Below, one piece after another: positions 8,151 to 15,798 of a stretch of DNA of 64,000 nt. Position 1 is the first letter of the stretch; every line of letters starts with the position of its first letter. The DNA is from Maridesulfovibrio sp. (GTDB lineage Bacteria > Desulfobacterota > Desulfovibrionia > Desulfovibrionales > Desulfovibrionaceae): assembly GCF_963666665.1 (NCBI RefSeq), contig NZ_OY762999.1, positions 2,919,501 to 2,983,500 of the forward strand, given 5' to 3'. Under the pieces are notes generated by a model. The model saw only the letters and a list, made by a program, of their open reading frames with translations. It made no database searches and was not told where the DNA came from. The translations under genes and the position numbers were made by a program.

Positions 8151-8636
8151 TCAGGATTCCAAGTCCTGCTCCTGATCTCGACGTTTCTGGCATTCCGGGC
8201 AGAGCCCGAAAAGAAACAAGCGGTGGTGAGTCAAAACATATCCATTCTCTCTGGCAAGGACCTCCTGCCTTTGCTCAATTCCATTATCAATCACTTCCAC
8301 CTTTTTCTGGCATCTTGTGCAGACAAGGTGGTCATGATGTTCGTGTCCATAGGAATGTTCATACAGAGCAACCCCGCACCCGAAATCAAGACTTTCAGCA
8401 AGCCCGGAATCAACAAGCAGTTTCAGAGCCCTGTATACGGTTGCCTGTCCTACCTCGGGAGCCCTTTTTTGCACTAAGAATAACAAATCCTCAGCTGAAA
8501 AATGGCCTTCGGTTTCCAAAAAAGTCTCTACAATCACTTTACGCTGGGGAGTCATGCTCAACCCGTTTTGCGCAAGGTAATCGACAAATATTTTTGCTGC
8601 TTCATTTGTCATATCGAAAATGGAATTCATTTTCAT
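8151..8636 (-). CDS. Fur-family metal-dependent repressor
   Basis: 161 residues from the ATG at 8636 (a TTG at 8657 and an ATG at 8630 are alternatives; no strong ribosome-binding site decides). An N-terminal winged helix (about 10-85) contains MTPQRKVIVETFL and the recognition segment QATVYRALKLL. The C-terminal domain has the His-rich HEHHDHLVC metal site and two CxxC pairs (CTRC, CPEC) for structural zinc. It lies just downstream of, and on the same strand as, the sigma-54 activator, so the two may be co-transcribed. Fur, PerR and Zur cannot be told apart with certainty here; the HHDH segment fits Fur best. Confidence 0.9.
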   Translation of the reverse strand: MKMNSIFDMTNEAAKIFVDYLAQNGLSMTPQRKVIVETFLETEGHFSAEDLLFLVQKRAPEVGQATVYRALKLLVDSGLAESLDFGCGVALYEHSYGHEHHDHLVCTRCQKKVEVIDNGIEQRQEVLARENGYVLTHHRLFLFGLCPECQKRRDQEQDLES

Positions 8637-8680
8637 ACTATTGTCAAGCTCTTTCAAAAAAGTGAATACACATTTTCTGG

Positions 8681-10348
8681 TTATCTCCCGGAAACCCTCA
8701 ATCCCATTTTGCGCATCTTACTTCTGAGGGTGTTTGGGTTAAGATCAAGCAGTTCCGCCGCCCCTCCGGCCCCGTTAATTCTTCCTCCCGCCTTTGCAAG
8801 GGCTGCAAGAATGGCCTCTTTGATTGTCTCTTCGAGGGGTTTTATTTCATGCTCATACTCCCCGGCTTGCGAAGACTGGATAATTCCGGAGCTGAGATGC
8901 AGCTTGGAAAGATGCTTTTCAAGCAGAATCTCAACCCGTTCATCAATGGTCTTCTCAAAATAGCTCTGGCTCTCTTCAGGCGAAATGTACCAGCCATCAT
9001 CCTGTGGGAGTAGTTTATCAAGCAGTAAAGGACCGTATGGATAAAGGGTCAGGCCGCGCTTGACCAAGTTTTCAAGTTCACGGACATTACCGGGCCATGA
9101 GTATTGCAGCAGGCGGTCAACCGTCGGCTCAGGCAGTTGCGGAAGACTGCTTATTCCCAGTTCATCACAGCCGCGCTTCATGAATAAATAGATCAATTCC
9201 GGAATATCCTGAGTGCGCTCCCGCAATGGCGGAACATGGATTGGAAAGACATAAAGGCGGTAATACAGGTCCTCACGAAAGGTGCCTTCCTGCAGCATAA
9301 GCTCAAGGTTACGGTTGGTGGCGGCGATAACCCGCACATCCACCTCAATTGACTTTGTACTGCCGATCCGCTCAACCACATTATTCTGCAGAACACGCAG
9401 TAATCGGACCTGCGCCTGCAAAGGAAGTTCACCGATTTCATCAAGGAACAGGGTCCCGCCGTTGGCCTGTTCAAAACGCCCCGGACGGGAGGTAGTTGCT
9501 CCGGTGAAGGCCCCCTTTTCGTAGCCGAACAACTCACTGTCCACCAAAGAATCCGGGATGGCCCCGCAGTTTACCTTTACAAACGGCTTATTCTTGCGCG
9601 GGGAAATAGATTGAATGGCATCGGCGATAAGTTCTTTACCGACCCCGGTCTCCCCCATAATCAGGGCCGGAACCTCCCTGTTTTCAAGCTGGCGAACCAC
9701 TTCCATAGTCGATTTCAATCCGCCTTGCTCTCCTATAATCCGCCGCTCACGAAGATTCTCTAAATCCTTTTCCAGCCCGTCACGCTCGACGCGCAACCGC
9801 TCCTGAAACTCCATGGTCCGCTGATATTGCAGCAGGTTGGACATGGTCAGGGCAAAGGGGGTTACCAACAGGGCAAACTTACGCTCATGCTCTTCAGTAA
9901 AGCAATCCGGATGTGTACCCATAAGGCAAAGATGCCCCAGAACTTCCTTTTCCGAGCGCAAAACGCAGATCATATAGGCCCGTTCCTTATACGGGACCAA
10001 CGCGGACAAACTTTTGCTATGCAGGGCTGAAACCGGAGAATCCATATTCCGTGGCACCTTGATGACTCCGCTGATCCCCTGATTGTGCAGAAAAAGAGAA
10101 TTGGCCTCTTCCTCGGAAAGAGGGGCAACTATTTCCACAAAATCAAACCGCCCGGCCTGCACCAGAAACAGAAGTTTTAACGCTTTTAAATCCGGGGCAT
10201 ACTGGTGCAGAGAAATAGCATCAATGGGAAAATTCCCGGCTAGGAATTCAAAGGTATCAATAAGCGATTTCTGCATGTCCAGACTTCCAGTCAGTCGGGC
10301 CATGGCTTCGCTTAAAAATTTCAAGTTACTCTCTTTGGAATGCGTCAT
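8681..10348 (-). CDS. GAF-domain sigma-54-dependent transcriptional activator, probable regulator of the dehalogenase operon
   Basis: 555 residues. An N-terminal GAF sensor domain (about 10-175) and a coiled linker (about 180-205) lead into the AAA+ domain (about 205-440), with Walker A GETGVGKE, the sigma-54 contact loop GAFTGA, Walker B GGTLFLDEIGEL and the RLYVFPIHVPPLRER segment. A C-terminal Fis-type helix-turn-helix follows (GGAAELLDLNPNTLRSKMRKMG). Start: ATG at 10348, preceded by AAGGAG; an upstream in-frame start at 10381 lacks one. It is divergent from the rdh operon, whose -24/-12 promoter lies at 10501. The GAF ligand, perhaps the halogenated substrate, is unknown. Confidence 0.92.
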   Translation of the reverse strand: MTHSKESNLKFLSEAMARLTGSLDMQKSLIDTFEFLAGNFPIDAISLHQYAPDLKALKLLFLVQAGRFDFVEIVAPLSEEEANSLFLHNQGISGVIKVPRNMDSPVSALHSKSLSALVPYKERAYMICVLRSEKEVLGHLCLMGTHPDCFTEEHERKFALLVTPFALTMSNLLQYQRTMEFQERLRVERDGLEKDLENLRERRIIGEQGGLKSTMEVVRQLENREVPALIMGETGVGKELIADAIQSISPRKNKPFVKVNCGAIPDSLVDSELFGYEKGAFTGATTSRPGRFEQANGGTLFLDEIGELPLQAQVRLLRVLQNNVVERIGSTKSIEVDVRVIAATNRNLELMLQEGTFREDLYYRLYVFPIHVPPLRERTQDIPELIYLFMKRGCDELGISSLPQLPEPTVDRLLQYSWPGNVRELENLVKRGLTLYPYGPLLLDKLLPQDDGWYISPEESQSYFEKTIDERVEILLEKHLSKLHLSSGIIQSSQAGEYEHEIKPLEETIKEAILAALAKAGGRINGAGGAAELLDLNPNTLRSKMRKMGLRVSGR

Positions 10349-10410
10349 GCTCAACTCCTTGTTAACTTGAATCTGCCACATATGACTTTATATAACAACT
10401 AGTGATCATA

Positions 10411-10434
10411 TTTAATAACTATCGTTTTATTAAA
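10411..10434. promoter_or_regulatory. Candidate activator-binding inverted repeat
   Basis: TTTAATAA (10411-10418) and TTATTAAA (10427-10434) are perfect 8-base arms with an 8-base spacer. They lie 67 bases upstream of the sigma-54 promoter and 62 bases upstream of the activator's own start. This is the usual place for an enhancer-like site bound by the Fis-type helix-turn-helix. Confidence 0.5.
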
Positions 10435-10500
10435 CACAAGAGGCATCCCTAGAGCGAACGACACAAAGATAAGACATTGATTTTAATAGACTTAAAGCAT

Positions 10501-10515
10501 TGGCACATTTCTTGG
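10501..10515 (+). promoter_or_regulatory. Sigma-54 (-24/-12) promoter of the rdh operon
   Basis: TGGCAC-ATTTC-TTGG matches the TGGCAC-N5-TTGC consensus with correct spacing; only the last base of the -12 element differs. It lies 25 bases before the TPR gene start and next to a divergently encoded sigma-54 activator. Confidence 0.75.
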
Positions 10516-10540
10516 TTTATGGGCAGCAAGGAGTAAAGCC

Positions 10541-11443
10541 ATGAGCATGTCAATGCAGCAAATCAATGAAGAACGACTCAGGAAACGCATTTGCCAATTC
10601 AAGGACGACAGCGAATACCGTTCCCTGACCGAGTACCTTATCAGGGAACTTGCCTCCGGGCATGTTCCCATGCAGCTGCAGGCCAAGGCCTACAATGAAC
10701 TTGGGCTGGCCCACCTGCAACTGGATGAACCGCTTGAAGCGGAAAAATCTTTTTTATCGGCAATCGAGCGGGACCCACAAGCGATCAATCCCAAATTCAA
10801 TCTGGCCAACCTTGCCATGTATGCCCAGAGATACGATCAGGCCGGGGAAATGTTTCATGAGATTCTTAAAATGGAACCCAGCCATCTCGGAGCTAGATTT
10901 CATGCCGGTTTGTGCCTTGCCATGAGCGATAAGCCGGATCAGGCCCTGCCCTATTTCGAATCAAGTGCAGCAGCCGCGCCACAGGCCATGGGGCCTAATT
11001 TCTGGGCTGCTGAAACCCTTGTGGCTCAAAAGCGTTTCAGGGAAGCCCTGCCTTATTTCCGCAGAGCAACTGAGATAACCCCAGACCACCGCGAATCACA
11101 ACGCGGCGTGGCAATCTGCCTGCTTGAAACAGGACAGAACGAAGAATGTGTCGAGCAGTGCGATGCGCTTATTCTTTCCGGTCAAGGCGCGGAATACCTT
11201 GCATGGCAGATTAAAGGCGATGCCCTTATTGAAATTGGTGAAATCGAAGCCGCAGCCCTCAGTCATCTGGAGCTGGCGGATATGGATTTCGATGCCCGAG
11301 ATTTCCTGATCATGAGGACTAAAGAACTCCGCAAGGAGTACCCGCATTATGTATCCCGCTACGCAGCGGTAATCATTGATGTCATTCCCGAACTTGAACC
11401 CGCTTTCAACGGAATCTGCAAAGACTCCGAAGAAGAGCTGTAA
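10541..11443 (+). CDS. Tetratricopeptide-repeat protein, first gene of the dehalogenase operon
   Basis: 300 residues. TPR motifs run from about residue 40 to 235 (for example AYNELGLAHLQLDEPLEAEKS and NLANLAMYAQRYDQAGEMF). No signal peptide is seen, so it is probably a cytoplasmic protein-protein interaction scaffold. Start ATG at 10541 after AAGGAGT. It sits between the sigma-54 promoter and rdhA with a 24-base gap, so it is transcribed with the dehalogenase. A role as maturation or Tat-export helper for RdhA is plausible but only inferred from position. Confidence 0.85.
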   Translation: MSMSMQQINEERLRKRICQFKDDSEYRSLTEYLIRELASGHVPMQLQAKAYNELGLAHLQLDEPLEAEKSFLSAIERDPQAINPKFNLANLAMYAQRYDQAGEMFHEILKMEPSHLGARFHAGLCLAMSDKPDQALPYFESSAAAAPQAMGPNFWAAETLVAQKRFREALPYFRRATEITPDHRESQRGVAICLLETGQNEECVEQCDALILSGQGAEYLAWQIKGDALIEIGEIEAAALSHLELADMDFDARDFLIMRTKELRKEYPHYVSRYAAVIIDVIPELEPAFNGICKDSEEEL

Positions 11444-11467
11444 ACATATCACCGGAGGAACCATTTC

Positions 11468-13135
11468 ATGTCTGAACAACAGAATGCATTGGATATTATA
11501 AACGATCCCAAGAACCGTATGTCTTCCCCGGACGGTGCTGCTGAGGGACAGCCTGAACCGGAAAACATGGCCCAAGAGCAAAAGCCTGCAAAAAAAGGTT
11601 TCAGTCGCCGTAATTTCCTGAAGTTCGGCGGGGTGGCAGCCGCTGCCGCCACTGTTGCCGGAGCAGGTGGAGCCGGTTTTGCCATCGGCCGATCCGATCA
11701 TGCTTATACCGGATACGGCCAGACCTATCAGGGTGGAGACCAGTTCTTTAACCGCGAGCCGTTCCGCTGTGATGTTCCGGCCATGATGACTCCTGTCGGG
11801 GAAGTCGAACGACCCGACTGGACCGATTACCTTTTCCTGCGCCTTGCCGCACTGGTTAAAATCATCAAGTCCGGCGAATGGAACCCGGAAATGGGAGTGG
11901 ACAAGCTGCCCGGACCTGTCGGGGACCATTACCGCGCCCGTCCCGGCGAGTTGGAAATTATGCTCAGTTCCCTGCAACGCAATATCAAACGCAGTGAGGC
12001 ATGGAAGAACGGCAAGCACAAGAAGTACGCCCTCGCCGGAGCATACAACATGGCCCTGCGCAAAGGAGGTATGGAATACGCCGACCACACCAACCGTATC
12101 CCTGCCGACCCGCATGATGAATATGAACGGACTAAAAAACCTGTAACACCCGAAGACTGGGATTTCCGCGGAATCTGGCGCAAAGAGCCCATGGAATTCA
12201 AGTCTCCGACCCATGCATCCAAGCTGATCAAGCGTATGGCCCACCAGTTCGGCATGTCCCTCGTAGGTATTGCCAAATTCGACCCCCGCTTCATGTTCAA
12301 AAACGTCATGCGCGGCATGCCCGACAAGGGACAGAAATGGGGCGACAGGGTTCCCGAACACTGGAAATCCATTATCGTTTTCGGCGTGCCCATGAACTGG
12401 GATGGGACCTATTCCGCCATCGGTTACTCCACTTCCTTTGATGCCTATTTCCGTTCCCGCTGCGCAGCCAGCCTCATGGAACAGTTCATCAAGGAACTGG
12501 GCTACCCAGCCCGCGCACAATTTCCGGGCCACAACTATGAAATCATGATGAGTCCTTACGTACAGCTTGCGGGGCTGGGCCAGTACAGCCGGGCAGGAGT
12601 AACCATGGTTCCTGAACTGGGCGCCAACTTCCGGCCGGCTGCGGTAATTACCAATATCGAATTTGAATACGACAAGCCCATCGACGTAAAAATGGCCGAC
12701 TTCTGCCTGAAGTGTAAGATCTGCGCCGACAGCTGCCCGTCCGGAGCCATTCCGAAAGATGACCGCCCGCAGACAGTTGTTCGCGGATTCAAACGTTGGA
12801 AGCTGGACGAAGAAAAATGTTACTCGCAATGGGCCGGAGGTCCGACTCAGGACGGTCTTGGTTGCCGTGTTTGTATCGGTGTCTGCCCTTATTCACGCAA
12901 AAACACTTGGATTCACACTATTTCGCGGGAGATTGAACCACGCGACCCGACAGGCCTGTTCGCCACCGGACTGCTGGCCATGCAAAAGAACTTCTTCAAG
13001 TTCAACGAAGCCGAAGATTACCGTTCCGAATGGGATGGCGGGAAGGAAGCAAACTATCACAATCCGCCGTGGTGGCTGCGTGCTGAAAACTTCCTCAATG
13101 TTGAAAAAGACTGGGAATACCACGGCATGGAGTAG
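11468..13135 (+). CDS. rdhA: Reductive dehalogenase catalytic subunit (corrinoid/Fe-S, Tat-exported)
   Basis: 555 residues. A twin-arginine signal SRRNFLKFGG (Arg47-Arg48) comes after an unusually long, Gln/Glu-rich n-region of 46 residues, followed by an Ala/Gly hydrophobic stretch. The C-terminal third holds two 4Fe-4S motifs: CLKCKICADSCP (from about 412) and a Cys followed 16 residues later by CRVCIGVCPYS (about 464-474). The central part matches the base-off cobamide-binding domain of RdhA. It removes halogen from organohalides as terminal electron acceptor at the outer face of the membrane. The substrate cannot be read from sequence; brominated aromatics would suit a marine host. It is followed by rdhB and rdhC. 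Confidence 0.93.
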   Translation: MSEQQNALDIINDPKNRMSSPDGAAEGQPEPENMAQEQKPAKKGFSRRNFLKFGGVAAAAATVAGAGGAGFAIGRSDHAYTGYGQTYQGGDQFFNREPFRCDVPAMMTPVGEVERPDWTDYLFLRLAALVKIIKSGEWNPEMGVDKLPGPVGDHYRARPGELEIMLSSLQRNIKRSEAWKNGKHKKYALAGAYNMALRKGGMEYADHTNRIPADPHDEYERTKKPVTPEDWDFRGIWRKEPMEFKSPTHASKLIKRMAHQFGMSLVGIAKFDPRFMFKNVMRGMPDKGQKWGDRVPEHWKSIIVFGVPMNWDGTYSAIGYSTSFDAYFRSRCAASLMEQFIKELGYPARAQFPGHNYEIMMSPYVQLAGLGQYSRAGVTMVPELGANFRPAAVITNIEFEYDKPIDVKMADFCLKCKICADSCPSGAIPKDDRPQTVVRGFKRWKLDEEKCYSQWAGGPTQDGLGCRVCIGVCPYSRKNTWIHTISREIEPRDPTGLFATGLLAMQKNFFKFNEAEDYRSEWDGGKEANYHNPPWWLRAENFLNVEKDWEYHGME

Positions 13136-13136
13136 A

Positions 13137-13154
13137 AAAGGGACTAAGCCCTTT
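13137..13154 (+). repeat. Small hairpin between rdhA and rdhB
   Basis: AAAGGG (13137-13142) and CCCTTT (13149-13154) pair around a 6-base loop directly after the rdhA stop. There is no T-run, so it is not a full terminator. It may protect or process the message so that the catalytic subunit and its anchor are made in different amounts. Confidence 0.3.
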
Positions 13155-13187
13155 GGAATCCCTATTAGCTAAAAAAGGAGAAGTATA

Positions 13188-13514
13188 ATGTTTCCCGGAA
13201 CTACTATGCTTGATTATATCTTCTGGATGATCATGGGTGCTTTGCAGGTACTCGTGGTTCTTGGACTTATGGAATGGCTCAAACATTACGGACGCAAGGT
13301 GGTCTGGTGGCAGGTAGCGCTGTTTTACGCCGGATTCGCTTCTTTATGTTCCGTAGTAGCGGGCGGAACCACCCTCATGGGCGAATATGAAACCATTGCC
13401 GGATGGTATTTTATCGGCGTTCTCGGCCTACCCGTTGTTATTTGTCTCGCAATCGCCGTCAGACTCTTCATCATGAGGAAGCCCGGAGAAAACCGTGTCC
13501 AAGAAAACAACTGA
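13188..13514 (+). CDS. rdhB: RdhB-like membrane anchor of the reductive dehalogenase
   Basis: 108 residues, three hydrophobic helices (about 8-28, 42-62 and 70-92), size and topology of RdhB. RdhB holds the Tat-exported RdhA on the outside of the cytoplasmic membrane. Start ATG 13188 with AAGGAG about 7 bases upstream. Its 3' end overlaps rdhC by 20 bases. RdhB proteins vary greatly in sequence, so the call leans on position and topology. Confidence 0.82.
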   Translation: MFPGTTMLDYIFWMIMGALQVLVVLGLMEWLKHYGRKVVWWQVALFYAGFASLCSVVAGGTTLMGEYETIAGWYFIGVLGLPVVICLAIAVRLFIMRKPGENRVQENN

Positions 13515-14637
13515 AAAAATTCTGGCCGTAGCGACTCTCTGCATCCTTGCTGCAGCATGGTTCGCGGGAGGAATGCGTTCGGAAGGCGCAAACCTCAGCC
13601 GGATAAAAAATATATCCCCTGAAATTGAACGGATTAAGCAGATCAGCCCTTCGGTTTATGAAGGACAACGTAAAGGCAATCCTGCGGAAAAGATCTACAT
13701 CGCCTTGGCTGAATATCCCAGCTACGGCGGACCGTTGCAGGTGGCGGTAGTTGTCAATAAAGATAAAACAGTCGAGCGGGTCGCGCTGGTAAAATCCACG
13801 GACACCATCACCTATATCGACCGGGTTTTAAACGAAGGTATTCTGGACGGATTTCTCGGAGCCGAAGACACCCAGCTGCCTGAGATTGACGCCGTTTCCG
13901 GGGCAACCCTTTCTTCCACAGCCATGATCATGGGTGTTCAAGAAGCCATTGCCAAAATTCAAGGCAGGGAAACCGTGCAAGCAACAATGTCCCTATCTTC
14001 GGAAGAAATGATCAAAGCCGGACTGACTGTTGCCCTGTTCATCATGGCAATCTTCATCGCCAGCCGTTTCTTTCGCTGGAATAAGAATTACGCCCGGCTG
14101 GGACTGCTGGCTCTCTCCACCGTTCTGCTCGGTTTTATGTACGGAGCCCAGCCGTCCCTTGGATCAATTGCCCTGTTTCTTTCCGGATTATGGACCAAAG
14201 GCATGGCTTCATACACAGCACTGATCTGCCTTGGGCTGGCAATGCTGGTATTTCTGGCAACCCGGAAAAACCTCTATTGCTCCATGGTCTGCCCATTCGG
14301 CGGGATTCAGGAAGGTCTGGGGCGGATAACCAAATGTGCGCCGTCCAAGAAAACAGAATGGATGAAATGGACTGCGCGCATTTTCGCTCTCGTTGCTTTG
14401 AGCGCGGCCCTTTATTTCCGCAACCCTTCCGATGCGCAGTATGCCCCTTTCGGCATGGCTTTTTCGTTCATCGGCTCCGATGCAGTCTTTGCGCTTTTCG
14501 TACTGATTGTTGTAGCTTCACTGATTGTAAAAAGGCCATGGTGCACCCTGCTCTGTCCGGCTGGTCCGGTCTTTGATTACATCGCTTTCATGCGTAACTG
14601 GATTATGCCCAAAAAGAAAAAGGAGCAGCACTTATGA
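13495..14637 (+). CDS. rdhC: RdhC-like NosR/NirI-type membrane flavoprotein
   Basis: 380 residues. An N-terminal membrane helix leads into a periplasmic FMN-binding domain (about 60-155) with the flavinylation-type motif SGATLSST. Five or so further helices follow, with two cytoplasmic CxxxCP motifs (YCSMVCPFGG and CTLLCPAGP). RdhC was once thought to be a regulator; current views favour electron transfer from the quinone pool or cytoplasm to the outer-face dehalogenase. GTG start at 13495 inside rdhB. The stop overlaps the next start (ATGA). Confidence 0.87.
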   Translation: MSKKTTEKILAVATLCILAAAWFAGGMRSEGANLSRIKNISPEIERIKQISPSVYEGQRKGNPAEKIYIALAEYPSYGGPLQVAVVVNKDKTVERVALVKSTDTITYIDRVLNEGILDGFLGAEDTQLPEIDAVSGATLSSTAMIMGVQEAIAKIQGRETVQATMSLSSEEMIKAGLTVALFIMAIFIASRFFRWNKNYARLGLLALSTVLLGFMYGAQPSLGSIALFLSGLWTKGMASYTALICLGLAMLVFLATRKNLYCSMVCPFGGIQEGLGRITKCAPSKKTEWMKWTARIFALVALSAALYFRNPSDAQYAPFGMAFSFIGSDAVFALFVLIVVASLIVKRPWCTLLCPAGPVFDYIAFMRNWIMPKKKKEQHL

Positions 14638-14846
14638 AATTCAAGACTGTCTTCACCATAATTATATTCATTGCTTTTGTCGGCCTGTGCGGTTTTGAAA
14701 CAGCAAGCAATATCAAAAGCAGTGCAAAGCGGGATATAAGTTCCGTGCGTTACACCAGCGGCATTGAAACCCCGACAAAGGAAGAAACAAAAAAACAAAG
14801 CTTCAATCTGAACAAGATATTGCAGGATACTGACCTGAACGGCTAG
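14634..14846 (+). CDS. Small single-span protein at the end of the rdh operon
   Basis: 70 residues. One N-terminal hydrophobic helix (about 4-22) could be an anchor or an uncleaved signal; the rest is polar and Lys/Ser/Thr-rich. The ATG overlaps the rdhC stop (ATGA), so translation is coupled. It does not resemble RdhE, RdhK or other named rdh accessory proteins that I know. A terminator follows, making it the last gene of the operon. Confidence 0.7.
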   Translation: MKFKTVFTIIIFIAFVGLCGFETASNIKSSAKRDISSVRYTSGIETPTKEETKKQSFNLNKILQDTDLNG

Positions 14847-14859
14847 CAATGCAATCTAA

Positions 14860-14895
14860 GGGGTCCGCAAATCAATCATTTACGGACCCTTTTTA
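14860..14895 (+). terminator. Rho-independent terminator of the rdh operon
   Basis: GGGTCCG and CGGACCC arms, extended by AAAT/ATTT pairs, followed by T5. Confidence 0.85.
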
Positions 14896-14931
14896 AAAAT
14901 CCAACAACAATGCATTCCTGCAAGGTCATCA

Positions 14932-15798
14932 TCAAACCGAACAGATCAATCCTCTGGAAAGATTGTCCAGCTGCGGCAGGAAAGGCTTTGAAGATATTTC
15001 ATATTCCGAGAAGTCCACGTAAGACGTTTCTGAATCCGGCATGAGGCTGATTTCAATTCCCTGCTCATCAAAAAGTATCCGCATGGGGACTATCTCCTGT
15101 TCGCTTTCCGAACATAAAGAGTCCCGCAGTTCAGGCACAAAAACAAATTCAGCACCGGAATAATGATGGGCGGTAAGCATACTTAACGTTGAGCTGGCAG
15201 CTGCAATCCGCCCCTGATCATCAAAGACCAGAGAATTTGAATCGCCGTTAATGCCCACAGCGTCAGAATCATAGGCAGTAATCATGCCTACGCTTGTTTT
15301 CAACGGGGTCGGTTCCGCAGGTTCAAGGGAACGGATCCGCCCTTCAGGGCTGAAGCTTATGCCGATACGGATCCTGATCGGACCTGCCGGAGTTTGTACA
15401 GTCGGCTCTTCACCCGGCCAAAAGGTTATGGAGCGCAAGGTTCCGTTCTCATAAAAACAAAGGCTGATCACCTTTACACAAAGCGGACCGACAGGAGTAT
15501 CAATGGTCAGAGGGGCGGCAAGCGATCCTTCATCTTCCTGCGTCCAATAGCCGGACAGTTTGCCATTGAGCGGAAAAACCCGCTTCAACTTTCCGGACTT
15601 GTAGAAGGTGACCATCTCCGCTTCAATAATTCCCACTGGGGTAAATACGGGGGTACGCACCTCCAAGGGCAGAGATTTAACATTGCCGTTTGAATACATT
15701 AAAATAGGCTGCAAGCTCTTACGGCGGAGGTCATCAGTGGAGTGCTGAGCCTCCAGTTCACCGGCTTCGGTTGAATAGATACGTCTCAGGGTGTTCAT
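14932..15798 (-). CDS. Unknown 288-residue protein translationally coupled to nifV
   Basis: No family recognised. The protein consists of repeated beta-rich units of about 40-45 residues with the pattern T-P-x-G plus (F/Y)-x-x-(S/N/E)-G-x-(L/I)-(K/R)-S/R, for example FYKSGKLKRVFPL, FYENGTLRSITF and FSPEGRIRSLEP. This resembles the MORN/YwqK style of beta-hairpin repeat. No signal peptide. Its ATG overlaps the nifV stop by four bases, so it is made with homocitrate synthase from the same sigma-54 promoter. That suggests a role in nitrogenase cofactor supply or sensing, which is inference only. Confidence 0.8.
   Translation of the reverse strand: MNTLRRIYSTEAGELEAQHSTDDLRRKSLQPILMYSNGNVKSLPLEVRTPVFTPVGIIEAEMVTFYKSGKLKRVFPLNGKLSGYWTQEDEGSLAAPLTIDTPVGPLCVKVISLCFYENGTLRSITFWPGEEPTVQTPAGPIRIRIGISFSPEGRIRSLEPAEPTPLKTSVGMITAYDSDAVGINGDSNSLVFDDQGRIAAASSTLSMLTAHHYSGAEFVFVPELRDSLCSESEQEIVPMRILFDEQGIEISLMPDSETSYVDFSEYEISSKPFLPQLDNLSRGLICSV

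Noticed and set aside
11096..12829. 577-codon open frame on the minus strand
   Set aside because: Antisense to rdhA; the plus frame has the Tat signal and both Fe-S motifs. GC-biased codon use on one strand often opens the opposite frame.
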